Part shown: positions 29,327 to 37,734 of the stretch, piece by piece
Position numbering within the stretch: position 1 is the first letter of the stretch
How the letters are laid out: each line of letters starts with the position of its first letter
Assembly (NCBI GenBank): GCA_010672185.1
Contig: JAAHHL010000033.1
Coordinates: 1-45,144, forward strand
Origin: Caldora sp. SIO3E6
Lineage (GTDB): Bacteria > Cyanobacteriota > Cyanobacteriia > Cyanobacteriales > Coleofasciculaceae
Direction: 5' to 3'
Length of the DNA stretch: 45,144 nt
Made by a program: the position numbers and the translations under genes
Notes under the pieces: model-generated
The model's input: the letters and a program-made list of their open reading frames with translations, nothing else
Databases searched by the model: none
What the model was told of the DNA's origin: nothing

Positions 29327-31267
29327 TCATACAGGAACAAGTTTATCAAATTGAACAAAAATACTGCTCAGCCAACGCTCTCCTAATGGCTCATTAACTT
29401 TTTTCACACAAACAATACCGTCTTCGTAATCCCTTAATGAATGAATCTCATCAGTCACCCAAACCAAATCACCTGGCTCAATAGATCTGCACTGAAATTT
29501 TGATGAAGTCGATTTTGAGAAAAGTACCTCAACCAAAGTAGTCGCTACCCGACCTGTGTATCGCAAGACTGTCCGACTATCTCGGTACAGCTTAACCAGT
29601 TCTTGACGAGATAATCTGGCAACCTCCCCATCTAAAATTTGTGAAGCCCCCACACCTTCATTATTGTCCTGAATGCCAGTACATCCCCGCTCCACACTGG
29701 TTTGAGCCTTCCTGGGTTTGGCTTTTTTGTCAAAAAATGCCAGTACTAGCTCACCTAGTGGGGATTTTGGCGTTTTTACAGCCGCTTTTTCTTTCGCTAA
29801 TCTGGCATTTTCTGCTGCGATTTTTGCCAGCGTTTTTACGGCAAAACGTCGTAACTGCTCAATGGATTTTTTGCACTTTTGCAAAAAGACTTTACTGAAT
29901 CCTTTGCCCAATTTCTCTTTGCCTATTGCGCTTATCCAGTCCATCAAACCGCTGATTGTCTCTGGTATCTCTGTTAGCCTTTTTTCTCGGATACCTTTGC
30001 GGATCATTTTTTCTACTTGCGCCAGCCTACTCCGCGATTCCTTTACCCTCGCTGCATTAGCTCGATTGTGCTTCCTGCCATCCTCATAACCTGCTACTGA
30101 AGCTAAAGCCACTGTGTTACCATAATGCGAACCTTCCCGAATGCGGTATTCCCCTGTGTAGGGATAATAGCCCAAGTTTTTTGTCGATTTTAGCCAGTCT
30201 CTCACCCGTTGCTCCAGATTGTGCTGATGCCCGCAATACTGCTTATATCCTGGAAGCGATCGCATATATGTGGCAGTTCTCTGCACCAGTTCTTCTCCAT
30301 CTAAGTGCTGGAACACATAGGCTTCTTTTACTGCATCAAATACCAGATCATTGGTTTGAGCATCTCCTGTCCACCCTTGAGAGAGCCTGACGAGTAAATC
30401 ATTGTGCCAATCTGCTGCACTGCCATTTCTGCCTTTGACAAACCCTCTGCTGCTCACCCCAAAATCATCATACGCTCCTCGCATCACTTGCCGAAAAGCC
30501 ACCATATCCTGCCGCTGCGCATGATGTTTCAAATGCTTGACAAATAGGTTCAGATTACTGTGAAGTGGAGCCAAAGTCAGCGAGTCTAAAACATAACTGC
30601 CTGTGCCTGGTTGCAGCGGCAAGCGAATCCCGTTGTAATTTATGATTGTTTCTGGACTAAACCCTTTGCGGTTCGGGAATATTTCTAAATGCCCTTTGAC
30701 AATGCGGAAACCTGCAAATGAAAGCACCACATATAACGCATGGGCTGCTAACCAGCTTGGTATAGGTTTTGGCAGTGGAATATACAGGTGAATACCTTCG
30801 CTAAAGCTGCTTTGTACCACTTCCACGCCTACTAAGCCCATATCCTCCAGAACACCCAACAGTCGGCGGTATTCTGCCTCGTCATTAGCCGGATGGTACA
30901 GTGACTCCCGATCAATATCTAAAATCAGAACCTGTGTCAGGATATTGAAGCGCATCCCCACAATCAGATTCTTATCGTAGTACAGTTCTTGCAGATTGCG
31001 CGGTGGGGTAGGGTGCTTATACCGGGTTTTCCAGGTAGCTCCCTGAAAGTTTTCTCGCACAATCACTTTGAAATAATTCTCGCCCAGAAACTTTAGCAGG
31101 GTATTAAACGCCTGATCATCCGTATGAGCAAAATGCTGGTGAGACTTGGCTTCCTCGGCTTTGGCAAACGTTTCTTTCCATAGTTGCTGAAAGCTACGAC
31201 GACGGCGTTTTTGAGCCGCTTTGCCAGATGTACCGTCACTGGCGTCTTTTTGCTGCCTGATAAACAT
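29327..31267 (-). CDS. archaeo-eukaryotic-primase-like replication protein
   Basis: VLILDIDRES (hDhD) and SFSEGIHLYIP (SxH-like) with appropriate spacing; long basic C-term. Confidence 0.55.
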   Translation of the reverse strand: MFIRQQKDASDGTSGKAAQKRRRRSFQQLWKETFAKAEEAKSHQHFAHTDDQAFNTLLKFLGENYFKVIVRENFQGATWKTRYKHPTPPRNLQELYYDKNLIVGMRFNILTQVLILDIDRESLYHPANDEAEYRRLLGVLEDMGLVGVEVVQSSFSEGIHLYIPLPKPIPSWLAAHALYVVLSFAGFRIVKGHLEIFPNRKGFSPETIINYNGIRLPLQPGTGSYVLDSLTLAPLHSNLNLFVKHLKHHAQRQDMVAFRQVMRGAYDDFGVSSRGFVKGRNGSAADWHNDLLVRLSQGWTGDAQTNDLVFDAVKEAYVFQHLDGEELVQRTATYMRSLPGYKQYCGHQHNLEQRVRDWLKSTKNLGYYPYTGEYRIREGSHYGNTVALASVAGYEDGRKHNRANAARVKESRSRLAQVEKMIRKGIREKRLTEIPETISGLMDWISAIGKEKLGKGFSKVFLQKCKKSIEQLRRFAVKTLAKIAAENARLAKEKAAVKTPKSPLGELVLAFFDKKAKPRKAQTSVERGCTGIQDNNEGVGASQILDGEVARLSRQELVKLYRDSRTVLRYTGRVATTLVEVLFSKSTSSKFQCRSIEPGDLVWVTDEIHSLRDYEDGIVCVKKVNEPLGERWLSSIFVQFDKLVPV

Positions 31268-31414
31268 AATTCATCTCTACTTTCTTTGTACGAAGTAACG
31301 ACAAAGCAGAGATACACTAGTCACAGGGTTCCTAGATTCTATGAGAGAAAAAAAGCGGTTTCCTTCTTGTTAAAGAGTGTGTTAGGCTTTTTTTGGTTAG
31401 AATAAAGGAGATAT

Positions 31415-31507
31415 GGGAATCCCCATTCCCTTTCTATCAACTAGAATACGTGCTTCGAGCGCTATAGGGAATCCCCATTCCCTTCTTATCAACTAGAATG
31501 CGTGCTT
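31415..31507. repeat. two-unit direct repeat, 52-bp period, each unit starting with GGGAAT-CCCC-ATTCCC
   Basis: Units 31415-31455 and 31467-31507 differ at three positions over 41 nt. Confidence 0.85.
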
Positions 31508-31615
31508 TCAGTGGCCAAACTTTCCGCACTTTTCTAGTCAGTTGTGACGTTGGTGTAACCTGCTAAAGTCAACCTACGTCTTTAATTTGTAAATGAGTTG
31601 CAAACTCACCTGACA

Positions 31616-31650
31616 CCAGTCTAAAGCATTTTTGCCTTTAGGCTGGTTTT
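31616..31650 (+). terminator. hairpin followed by TTTT, possible terminator of a small + strand RNA
   Basis: CCAGTCTAAAG-catttttgc-CTTTAGGCTGG then TTTT. Confidence 0.4.
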
Positions 31651-31882
31651 GGGTTTAAGAGAAAGTTCTGCCTTTAGGCGGGGAGTTTGCCTCAAATCGC
31701 TCTACTTTTTTGACAAACTAGGCAAAGTTATCATTTGTATTACTTATCAAGTAAAACCCCAAAAAGGGTTGACTTTTGTCACATAGTCCGATATTACACT
31801 TGGTCACACGAGCCCTATATTTTCCTGCGATCAGCCTCCTTGGTCTTATCGTAAAGAACCATTGTTTAAATTTTCCTGGCGC

Positions 31883-31904
31883 ATACTGTGCAATACAGTA
31901 TAAT
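31883..31904 (+). promoter_or_regulatory. promoter/operator A: ATACTGT-GCAAT-ACAGTAT overlapping TATAAT
   Basis: Perfect 7-bp arms 31883-31901; TATAAT at 31899-31904; shared upstream AAATTTTCC with copy B. Confidence 0.65.
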
Positions 31905-31954
31905 GTGTAGTAACATAAGATGAACGAGCCAAGGAGCTTGGGAATCATCTTCCA

Positions 31955-31971
31955 TGACCAATTATCGGTCA
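31955..31971. promoter_or_regulatory. palindromic operator-like site 6 (TGACCAATTATCGGTCA)
   Basis: Exact consensus, upstream of 32039 and Rad52-like genes. Confidence 0.75.
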
Positions 31972-31980
31972 CAAGGGCAA

Positions 31981-32010
31981 AAAAAAGACTTAGCTGTTAA
32001 CGCAGCTAAG
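31981..32010 (-). terminator. Rho-independent terminator-like structure on minus strand
   Basis: Minus strand CTTAGCTG-CGTTAA-CAGCTAAG followed by TCTTTTTT. Confidence 0.55.
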
Positions 32011-32038
32011 AAATGACTTAAAAAAAGGTAATTCAATT

Positions 32039-32584
32039 ATGACACAGAGTAGGACTCTGGAGCTAGGCGATAGCCATAGCATCACATACCTAATTGGGAG
32101 AGCTGCCTATATAACCCAGCATTTTGTGAAGGTTGGGAGAAATGGTAGGATGTCGAAAATCAAGGCAGCATACTATGCTTTCGACTGGCACAAACAGGCG
32201 AGACGTTTTTACCAGGTAATGCAGGAAAAGTTTGGTAAGTTTCGGGTTGAATTAAGACCAGCTCAGCGAGTTTTGGATTGGCGGTGGGAAGTAAAGGTAC
32301 AGGGAGACTTCTTGGTTGAAGAGATAGAAGCGATCGCAAGAGATTTAGATCACTTCTACCCTGACACAATGCCTGAGGAAGTCACAAAACAGGCAGAAAG
32401 ACCAGTTAAAACTGTTGCCAACCATACACCTGGTAGTTCTGAATGGTGGCAAGAGAATTTTGACAAGCGATTTAGTAAGCAATCGAATAATACTGCTAAT
32501 CCTTATAAACCTGGTGGTTGTTGGTGGTTAGACTTTGCCAACCAACCTAAACGCGATCGCAGGAAAATTGCATTATTTTGTTAG
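32039..32584 (+). CDS. hypothetical protein
   Basis: 181-aa ORF upstream of and abutting the Rad52-like gene. Confidence 0.5.
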   Translation: MTQSRTLELGDSHSITYLIGRAAYITQHFVKVGRNGRMSKIKAAYYAFDWHKQARRFYQVMQEKFGKFRVELRPAQRVLDWRWEVKVQGDFLVEEIEAIARDLDHFYPDTMPEEVTKQAERPVKTVANHTPGSSEWWQENFDKRFSKQSNNTANPYKPGGCWWLDFANQPKRDRRKIALFC

Positions 32585-32589
32585 CTATA

Positions 32590-33045
32590 ATGAATAACCT
32601 AAAAAATTTATATCCACAACTCAAAGCTTGGTTTCCTCCAGAAGCCCATAAATTACGGAAGCTCCCTGGTGGAGGTACTTGGTATTATGTACCCTGGCAG
32701 ATAATGCGCGATAGGCTAGATGAAATCTATCCAGACTGGGAAATTGATTACACAGATCCTATTCAGAGAGGGGAACAAGTCATTGTCAAGTGCCATCTGA
32801 CAATTGCTGGGGTTACTCGTGTTGGTTTTGGTAATTCCCATACGGAATTTGAAAATTGGGAAGATGAGAAGAAACAGCGCGGTACTCCTGAGGAAAGAGC
32901 AATCGCTTGCGCTTTCAAAAGAGCAATGGAACAGTTTGGTATATGTAGGTATTTGGACATCCAAACTGGGCAGGAAAAGCACACTGAGCAGGAGAAGGCA
33001 CAGCTACGGGATTTTATCAAGTACATGGGAAGAACTGGAGTTTAG
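32590..33045 (+). CDS. Rad52/Rad22-like single-strand annealing protein
   Basis: FPPEAHKLRKLPGGGTWYYVPWQIMRDRLDEIYPDWEIDY...RAIACAFKRAMEQFGICRYLD. ATG at 32590 preferred over TTG at 32578. Confidence 0.75.
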   Translation: MNNLKNLYPQLKAWFPPEAHKLRKLPGGGTWYYVPWQIMRDRLDEIYPDWEIDYTDPIQRGEQVIVKCHLTIAGVTRVGFGNSHTEFENWEDEKKQRGTPEERAIACAFKRAMEQFGICRYLDIQTGQEKHTEQEKAQLRDFIKYMGRTGV

Positions 33046-33058
33046 ACTAAGACAAAAT

Positions 33059-33080
33059 AGCCCAGTCTTCTTTTTGGGCT
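33059..33080. terminator. terminator-like hairpin after the Rad52-like gene
   Basis: AGCCCA...TGGGCT arms. Confidence 0.35.
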
Positions 33081-33111
33081 GAGAATTGAGTAAATTGAGG
33101 ATGAATTTGGT

Positions 33112-34422
33112 TTAAGTCTTCTTATTTTTCGCTTTTAGTGAGGTACTTTTTCCTTTTTTTACCAGAGGATAACGAGTACGCTTGCGTCTTTTTTTTCCAG
33201 ATTTCCATCCGGGAGATTTTCCACGGGTTTTGGGAGGAAGTGCCGGAGTTCCAATCTCAACTAAAAGTCCTAACATCGACTGCGCAACTCTTCCAGGTGT
33301 TAGATTCGACTGTGGTTTTTGCCAGGGCAGACGGTGTTCTTTTACAATATCTTTAGCCAACCATAATTGCCAAGTCATTAATGGCATTAAACTGCTCCAC
33401 CTTTCACACTGGTGTGGTGTACCTAAAGCGGGTAATGTCCAATGTAATCTTTGTTTAATGAATCGATACCAATGGTCAACGGCAAAACGCCTCAGATATT
33501 TTGACCATATTTTTTCTATTGATGGCATGTTTTTACCAATAAAAACTAGCCACAATGGTTTTTGTAATAAACCTTTTTTCTTGGGGTCAATCCGCTCAAC
33601 TAAAATCAGGTTCATACCTATAGATGGAGAGTTACGAAAGTGTAATTGTGACCATCGTCTTACTTTTATTTCTCCTAATTTTGGGTCTTGTATCTGAACC
33701 GTTTCGCAAGCTGGCCACCAAGTTGACTGCTCGTTTAGCTTAAATTTAGCTCCATGCTTTCTTGGTCTCCCTCGACCACTATATTCTCCCGGCTCTGCCC
33801 ATAAACAGCAATTTGAACGAATTCTAATTAAGCAATCTGCTTCAATATCTGCTGTTTGATTTGCCCATGAAGCATTACCATATTCGCTATCTAGTAAGGC
33901 CAGAACTGGTTTCTTGGCTTTTTTTGCTACTTGCCTTAATTGCCAAGCTGCCTTACTAATAGGTGTTTCAAAACTGGTTATTCTTTCATGCCTTAACGGT
34001 AGTGCCCAACTTCCTTTTTCTTCTGGTATCCAAGCTATCGTACTATAACTTTGTCCTATTGTCACTTTTCGGTGGGCTGATGGTTGATGATGATAACCAC
34101 GCTCTTTGAGTGTTGGAGAATGGGGTCTTGGACTAGTAGTATGATCTATTCCTACTGTAATATATTCCTCCTCATCACCAGGTATTTGTTCGAGATATAA
34201 CTCCATTAACTTGTTGGCATTTGGGCGACAATCCTGGAGACATTCATACACTGAATACCATTGGCGTCTAAACAAAGGAGAAAGAGCAAAATCTGCCAAG
34301 CAATGAGCATTTATTGTGGTTAAGACTGCATCGGATAGTTCAAAGGCTGCATCTTTAGCAAATCCTAGACAATTGTAGGCTTTAATTCTAAATTCAGTGA
34401 GTTGATTTATGCTAGTATTCAT
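33112..34422 (-). mobile_element. DDE transposase (IS701/IS4-like, NF041680-type); IS ends not resolved
   Basis: ITVGIDHTTSPRP, LALLDSEYGNASW, FAVDHWYRFIKQRLHW. Confidence 0.65.
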
Positions 34423-34705
34423 TTAAGGGAGTTACTGAAAATTTAGGCTTTTTGAATTTTCTCCCTTTTTACTTTTCAGTTTTTGTGAATATTTGTAACG
34501 GATAAGACTCTCTTCGAGTGACTCACTCCAGCCTCGATATACCCCAGGAGTCTTTCTTCTCCTTTCCTACAACTGGGAAAGATTAGGCGGCGCAGCGGAG
34601 GTCTTGTTGCGCTCCCTTACGATTTCTCTCCACCTTGTACGGTAAAGAGTGCTGGGGAGTGGGAGTGCTTCAACCCGCCCAATAAGCGTGCAACGGTTCC
34701 CACTG

Positions 34706-34736
34706 GCGAGCGCGTCAATCCACGATTAGCGCTCGC
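34706..34736. repeat. 8-bp GC-rich inverted repeat, 15-nt loop
   Basis: GCGAGCGC ... GCGCTCGC. Confidence 0.7.
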
Positions 34737-34781
34737 ACGCACTCTTGGGACACCATTGACCGAATTGATTGATTTTTTATC

Positions 34782-35327
34782 TTGTGGACTGTCAGACTTT
34801 ACAGCTTTGCACCGGTAACTAGTCTAAACTCCAGGAATCCTAGTAATCGCAGGGATAATCAAGACCCCGGTGCTTACAACTTAGCCTACCGCAATGGTTG
34901 GATTAAAGATGCTGAAGGCAATCCAGCCAAGAATAGCCATAAAAAATCTCAAGCCAGTAAGCCTAAGCCAGTTTCTAACTCTAACGTTGTCAGCTTGGTT
35001 TCAGGCTCCTACCCAGAACATAACCGATTAGTCAAAGCCATCCGTAAGATAACCGGTCATCAGCCTGATGCGATTGTTGCTTGGTGTCAGAGTAAAGGAG
35101 TAAAGCAACCGTCAGAACTTCCTCCAGAGAAAGCTTATCAACTGCTAACATCTCTGGTGGCAGGATGGTTGCAATCGGCTAAGGGTTTGACTGAATCTGG
35201 TGCTATCAAAACACTTCATGCCAAGATTGACCATCTGGTAGGTAATCAAGGTATTAATTATCTGGAAGCAGTTGCGATCGCTTTGGATGAACTACAACAA
35301 TTGAGTCCTAAGGAGGTGAGGAATTGA
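34782..35327 (+). CDS. hypothetical protein, possibly 5'-truncated
   Basis: Good coding C-term (GHQPDAIVAWCQSKGVKQPSELPPEKAYQLL) but no convincing ATG; begins with TTG next to IS-rich non-coding DNA. Confidence 0.45.
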   Translation: MWTVRLYSFAPVTSLNSRNPSNRRDNQDPGAYNLAYRNGWIKDAEGNPAKNSHKKSQASKPKPVSNSNVVSLVSGSYPEHNRLVKAIRKITGHQPDAIVAWCQSKGVKQPSELPPEKAYQLLTSLVAGWLQSAKGLTESGAIKTLHAKIDHLVGNQGINYLEAVAIALDELQQLSPKEVRN

Positions 35328-35463
35328 TTTTACCAGATAGGGATAATGATTGTGCCTAATCCCTCTGGTGCATCCGATGCGTCTAGTGCATCAATGTGGC
35401 TAGGTGAAGCATTTCATTGGGGGTTAGAATTGAACAATCTGAGTTCGTGTAACACAACTAACA

Positions 35464-35691
35464 ATGAAATTGCGGAAATTACGTAGACGCATCACCAAGA
35501 ATTCCGGAAGTTCAGAAACTCTTGACCCGGAGGATAGCTTATTATCGGTATTAGACTACGAGGCAATTGGTTGCCATCACCCTGAACTAAAGTTGTTGCT
35601 TGATAGTCTCTTGGATGAGGAGGAACTGACAGTGATAATTCGTCACAAATTAGAAGAGAATTTTGTGGTTGAGACAAGGTTCGATTATTGA
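35464..35691 (+). CDS. small hypothetical protein
   Basis: 75-aa ORF, co-directional. Confidence 0.35.
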   Translation: MKLRKLRRRITKNSGSSETLDPEDSLLSVLDYEAIGCHHPELKLLLDSLLDEEELTVIIRHKLEENFVVETRFDY

Positions 35692-35700
35692 GGAGGCAGG

Positions 35701-35725
35701 AGAATTTAGAATTTAGAATTTAGAA
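35701..35725. repeat. GAATTTAGA-type short tandem repeat
   Basis: Same 9-bp unit. Confidence 0.9.
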
Positions 35726-35750
35726 TGAGTAAGTAATTATACATTCAAAG

Positions 35751-35795
35751 AAAAAATCTCACACTTCAACCGGTAGGGTAAGCGTGGGATTTTTT
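35751..35795. terminator. strong bidirectional terminator-like hairpin
   Basis: AAAAAATCTCACACTT / AAGCGTGGGATTTTTT, 16-bp stem with two G-U-type pairs. Confidence 0.7.
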
Positions 35796-35821
35796 CGATA
35801 AGAAGAAAATTTTCCGGATGT

Positions 35822-35843
35822 ATACTGTACAGCACAGTATAAT
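35822..35843 (+). promoter_or_regulatory. promoter/operator B: ATACTGT-ACAGC-ACAGTAT overlapping TATAAT
   Basis: Same layout as promoter/operator A at 31883. Confidence 0.65.
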
Positions 35844-35912
35844 GAATAGGAAGGGTTGGTGTTCACTACAGCCAACCCGATCAGGAACACTCCAGATTTA
35901 AGGAAAATTTTC

Positions 35913-36485
35913 ATGTTACTCGCACAATTAACCGAATCCTTACAACAGCAGTTCAATCAATTGCAGGTTCAGATTGAGCAGCTACAAGAACAACAACGCT
36001 TGATTCAAGCTCAGTTACAGCGTGTTGGTTCAGTAGAGTCAAAGATGGAATCTGCCGCTGTCTTAGTGCAAGAGGCAATCGCAGAAATTAATGATGTATG
36101 TCCTGAGGAAAGGGATAACTACCAGCAAACCATCAATAGTTTGTTCACTGATGTTACTGCTCAACTCCCATCCAGTGATGATGATGATTTTGTAGACCCT
36201 GAAGAGTCTCTGACAGAAGGGGATTACTTTGATGGGGAGCAAAGCAATGGTAACGGCAATGGTCATCATGATGCTACTCAGTTTGATTTGATTGTAGAGG
36301 TTGAATCTCAAGAAGTAGATCAAGTTACCAGTGAAGCTGAGGAACTTTTGTATTCGCTCAAATGGCAGGAACTCTTGAGGATTGCTTCTGAACATGGAAT
36401 CAACACCAAAGGACTGAAAAAAGATGCCCTCATTGATGCCTTGCTCCCTGTCCTTCAGGAAAATGGTGACCCGGTTACTGGATAA
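35913..36485 (+). CDS. coiled-coil protein with C-terminal SAP/Rho-N-like motif
   Basis: LTESLQQQFNQLQVQIEQLQEQQ...; LKWQELLRIASEHGINTKGLKKDALIDALL. Confidence 0.5.
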   Translation: MLLAQLTESLQQQFNQLQVQIEQLQEQQRLIQAQLQRVGSVESKMESAAVLVQEAIAEINDVCPEERDNYQQTINSLFTDVTAQLPSSDDDDFVDPEESLTEGDYFDGEQSNGNGNGHHDATQFDLIVEVESQEVDQVTSEAEELLYSLKWQELLRIASEHGINTKGLKKDALIDALLPVLQENGDPVTG

Positions 36486-36587
36486 GTCATTAGTTATTTG
36501 TCATTAGTTATTTGTCCTTTGTCCTTTGTACTAATAGGTGGCTATCCCTCCTATTCCTTCTAGCGATGGGATTCCCGCCGCTTTCTT

Positions 36588-36604
36588 TGACCGATTATTG
36601 GTCA
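36588..36604. promoter_or_regulatory. palindromic operator-like site 7 (TGACCGATTATTGGTCA)
   Basis: Reverse complement identical to site 3; 48 bp upstream of the methyltransferase ATG. Confidence 0.75.
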
Positions 36605-36652
36605 CTGGTTCTGTTTTCTTGCTGTTTTGTACTGTAAAAAAAACTTCAATCC

Positions 36653-37687
36653 ATGAGAAAACCAAGATTAGATAGAGATGCGCCGATCGCGGTTACACTA
36701 TTTTCTGGTGGTGGGGGTATTGAGACAGGGTTAGTAGCAGCGGGAATTAGACCAGTAGTTAGTGTGGATTGTAACCCTACCGATAAAGGCTTTAGTCGGC
36801 AAATCCAATTCTGCCGCGATCGCAATTTTGAGCAATATGGGACTCAATCTTACCTGGCAACGGTACAAGAGGTAGCAGAAAGGGATTTTGTGGGTATCCC
36901 TCGCCAACCATTTATTTTACATGCCTCACCAGTTTGTAGTAGTTTTAGTAAGCTATCCTTACTCAATGGGAAGAGAGAGAGCGAAGAAGATATTAATGCT
37001 GCGATCGCTACAGCTAAAGCTATTGAAGTCTTAAGACCACAGTGGTTTACTTTGGAAAATGCTGTAGGATATAGACAATCTGAGAGTTACCAAATAATAG
37101 TTACAGCACTGAATCGTTGTAGTTATTATTTTGATAGTCAAGAAATTGACATGGTTAATTTTGGTGTTCCACAAAATCGTTCTAGGTTAATTTTAGTTGC
37201 TGGGTTGGGTAAATTAAGATCGATAATTCCATCTACAACAAGTATCAAAGGGTGGGGCAATTGTTTGGAGGGATTAATTCTTACCCAACCAGAACTTCTC
37301 TTACAACAGCAAGAGAAAGCTATTCTCTTGGCAAATTTGACAGGACATTTTAATACTGCAATTGTACAGAGGGTAGGGGTGTGTAAAAGAGGAAAAGATA
37401 AGGCTTCTCTTCGACGAGAATCGGAACCTTGTTGGGCTATAACTAAAGCAATGTTTAGGGATAGTAAGGGTTCTAGTAGGGGAGGGATTACTTATTGGGA
37501 TAACCTTAGCAAAAAGGCTTACAAATTACCCATGAGAGCAGTTGCCAGGATAGGAGGATTCCCAGATTGGTATGATTTACCAGACAGGGAAGCGATCGCA
37601 GGGAGCATAATTGGTTTATCGGTTCCACCGCTGTTTGCCGGTCAATTGTTTTTCCATTTGTTATCAATTGCAGGAGGCAGTAGTTAG
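36653..37687 (+). CDS. C5 cytosine DNA methyltransferase
   Basis: TLFSGGGGIETGLVAAGI, ASPVCSSFS, TLENAVGY, VNFGVPQNRSRLILV. Confidence 0.85.
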   Translation: MRKPRLDRDAPIAVTLFSGGGGIETGLVAAGIRPVVSVDCNPTDKGFSRQIQFCRDRNFEQYGTQSYLATVQEVAERDFVGIPRQPFILHASPVCSSFSKLSLLNGKRESEEDINAAIATAKAIEVLRPQWFTLENAVGYRQSESYQIIVTALNRCSYYFDSQEIDMVNFGVPQNRSRLILVAGLGKLRSIIPSTTSIKGWGNCLEGLILTQPELLLQQQEKAILLANLTGHFNTAIVQRVGVCKRGKDKASLRRESEPCWAITKAMFRDSKGSSRGGITYWDNLSKKAYKLPMRAVARIGGFPDWYDLPDREAIAGSIIGLSVPPLFAGQLFFHLLSIAGGSS

Positions 37688-37734
37688 AAGAATAAAGCCG
37701 GATAGAGGATAATCCATACTCATTACTCATTATT

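Noticed and set aside
31415-31507. Possible mini-CRISPR array
   Set aside because: Only two imperfect units with an 11-nt gap, no cas genes nearby; treated as a structured direct repeat.
31883-31901. LexA/SOS box
   Set aside because: The half-site resembles CTGT/ACAG but the spacing is N5, not the E. coli N8, and cyanobacterial LexA boxes differ; called only as an unknown operator.
31718-31972. Minus-strand ORF MTDNWSWKMIPK..., and 35759..35956 sharing YC(I/A)(A/V)QY(A/T)(P/S)GKF
   Set aside because: Similarity comes from the shared ATACTGT promoter/operator DNA and the TGACC palindrome, not protein homology.
33045-34782. Rad52-like gene split by the 33112..34422 transposase
   Set aside because: The Rad52-like ORF ends at a typical position (DFIKYMGRTGV) followed by a terminator-like hairpin, so it appears intact; the downstream 34782 ORF may be separately truncated.
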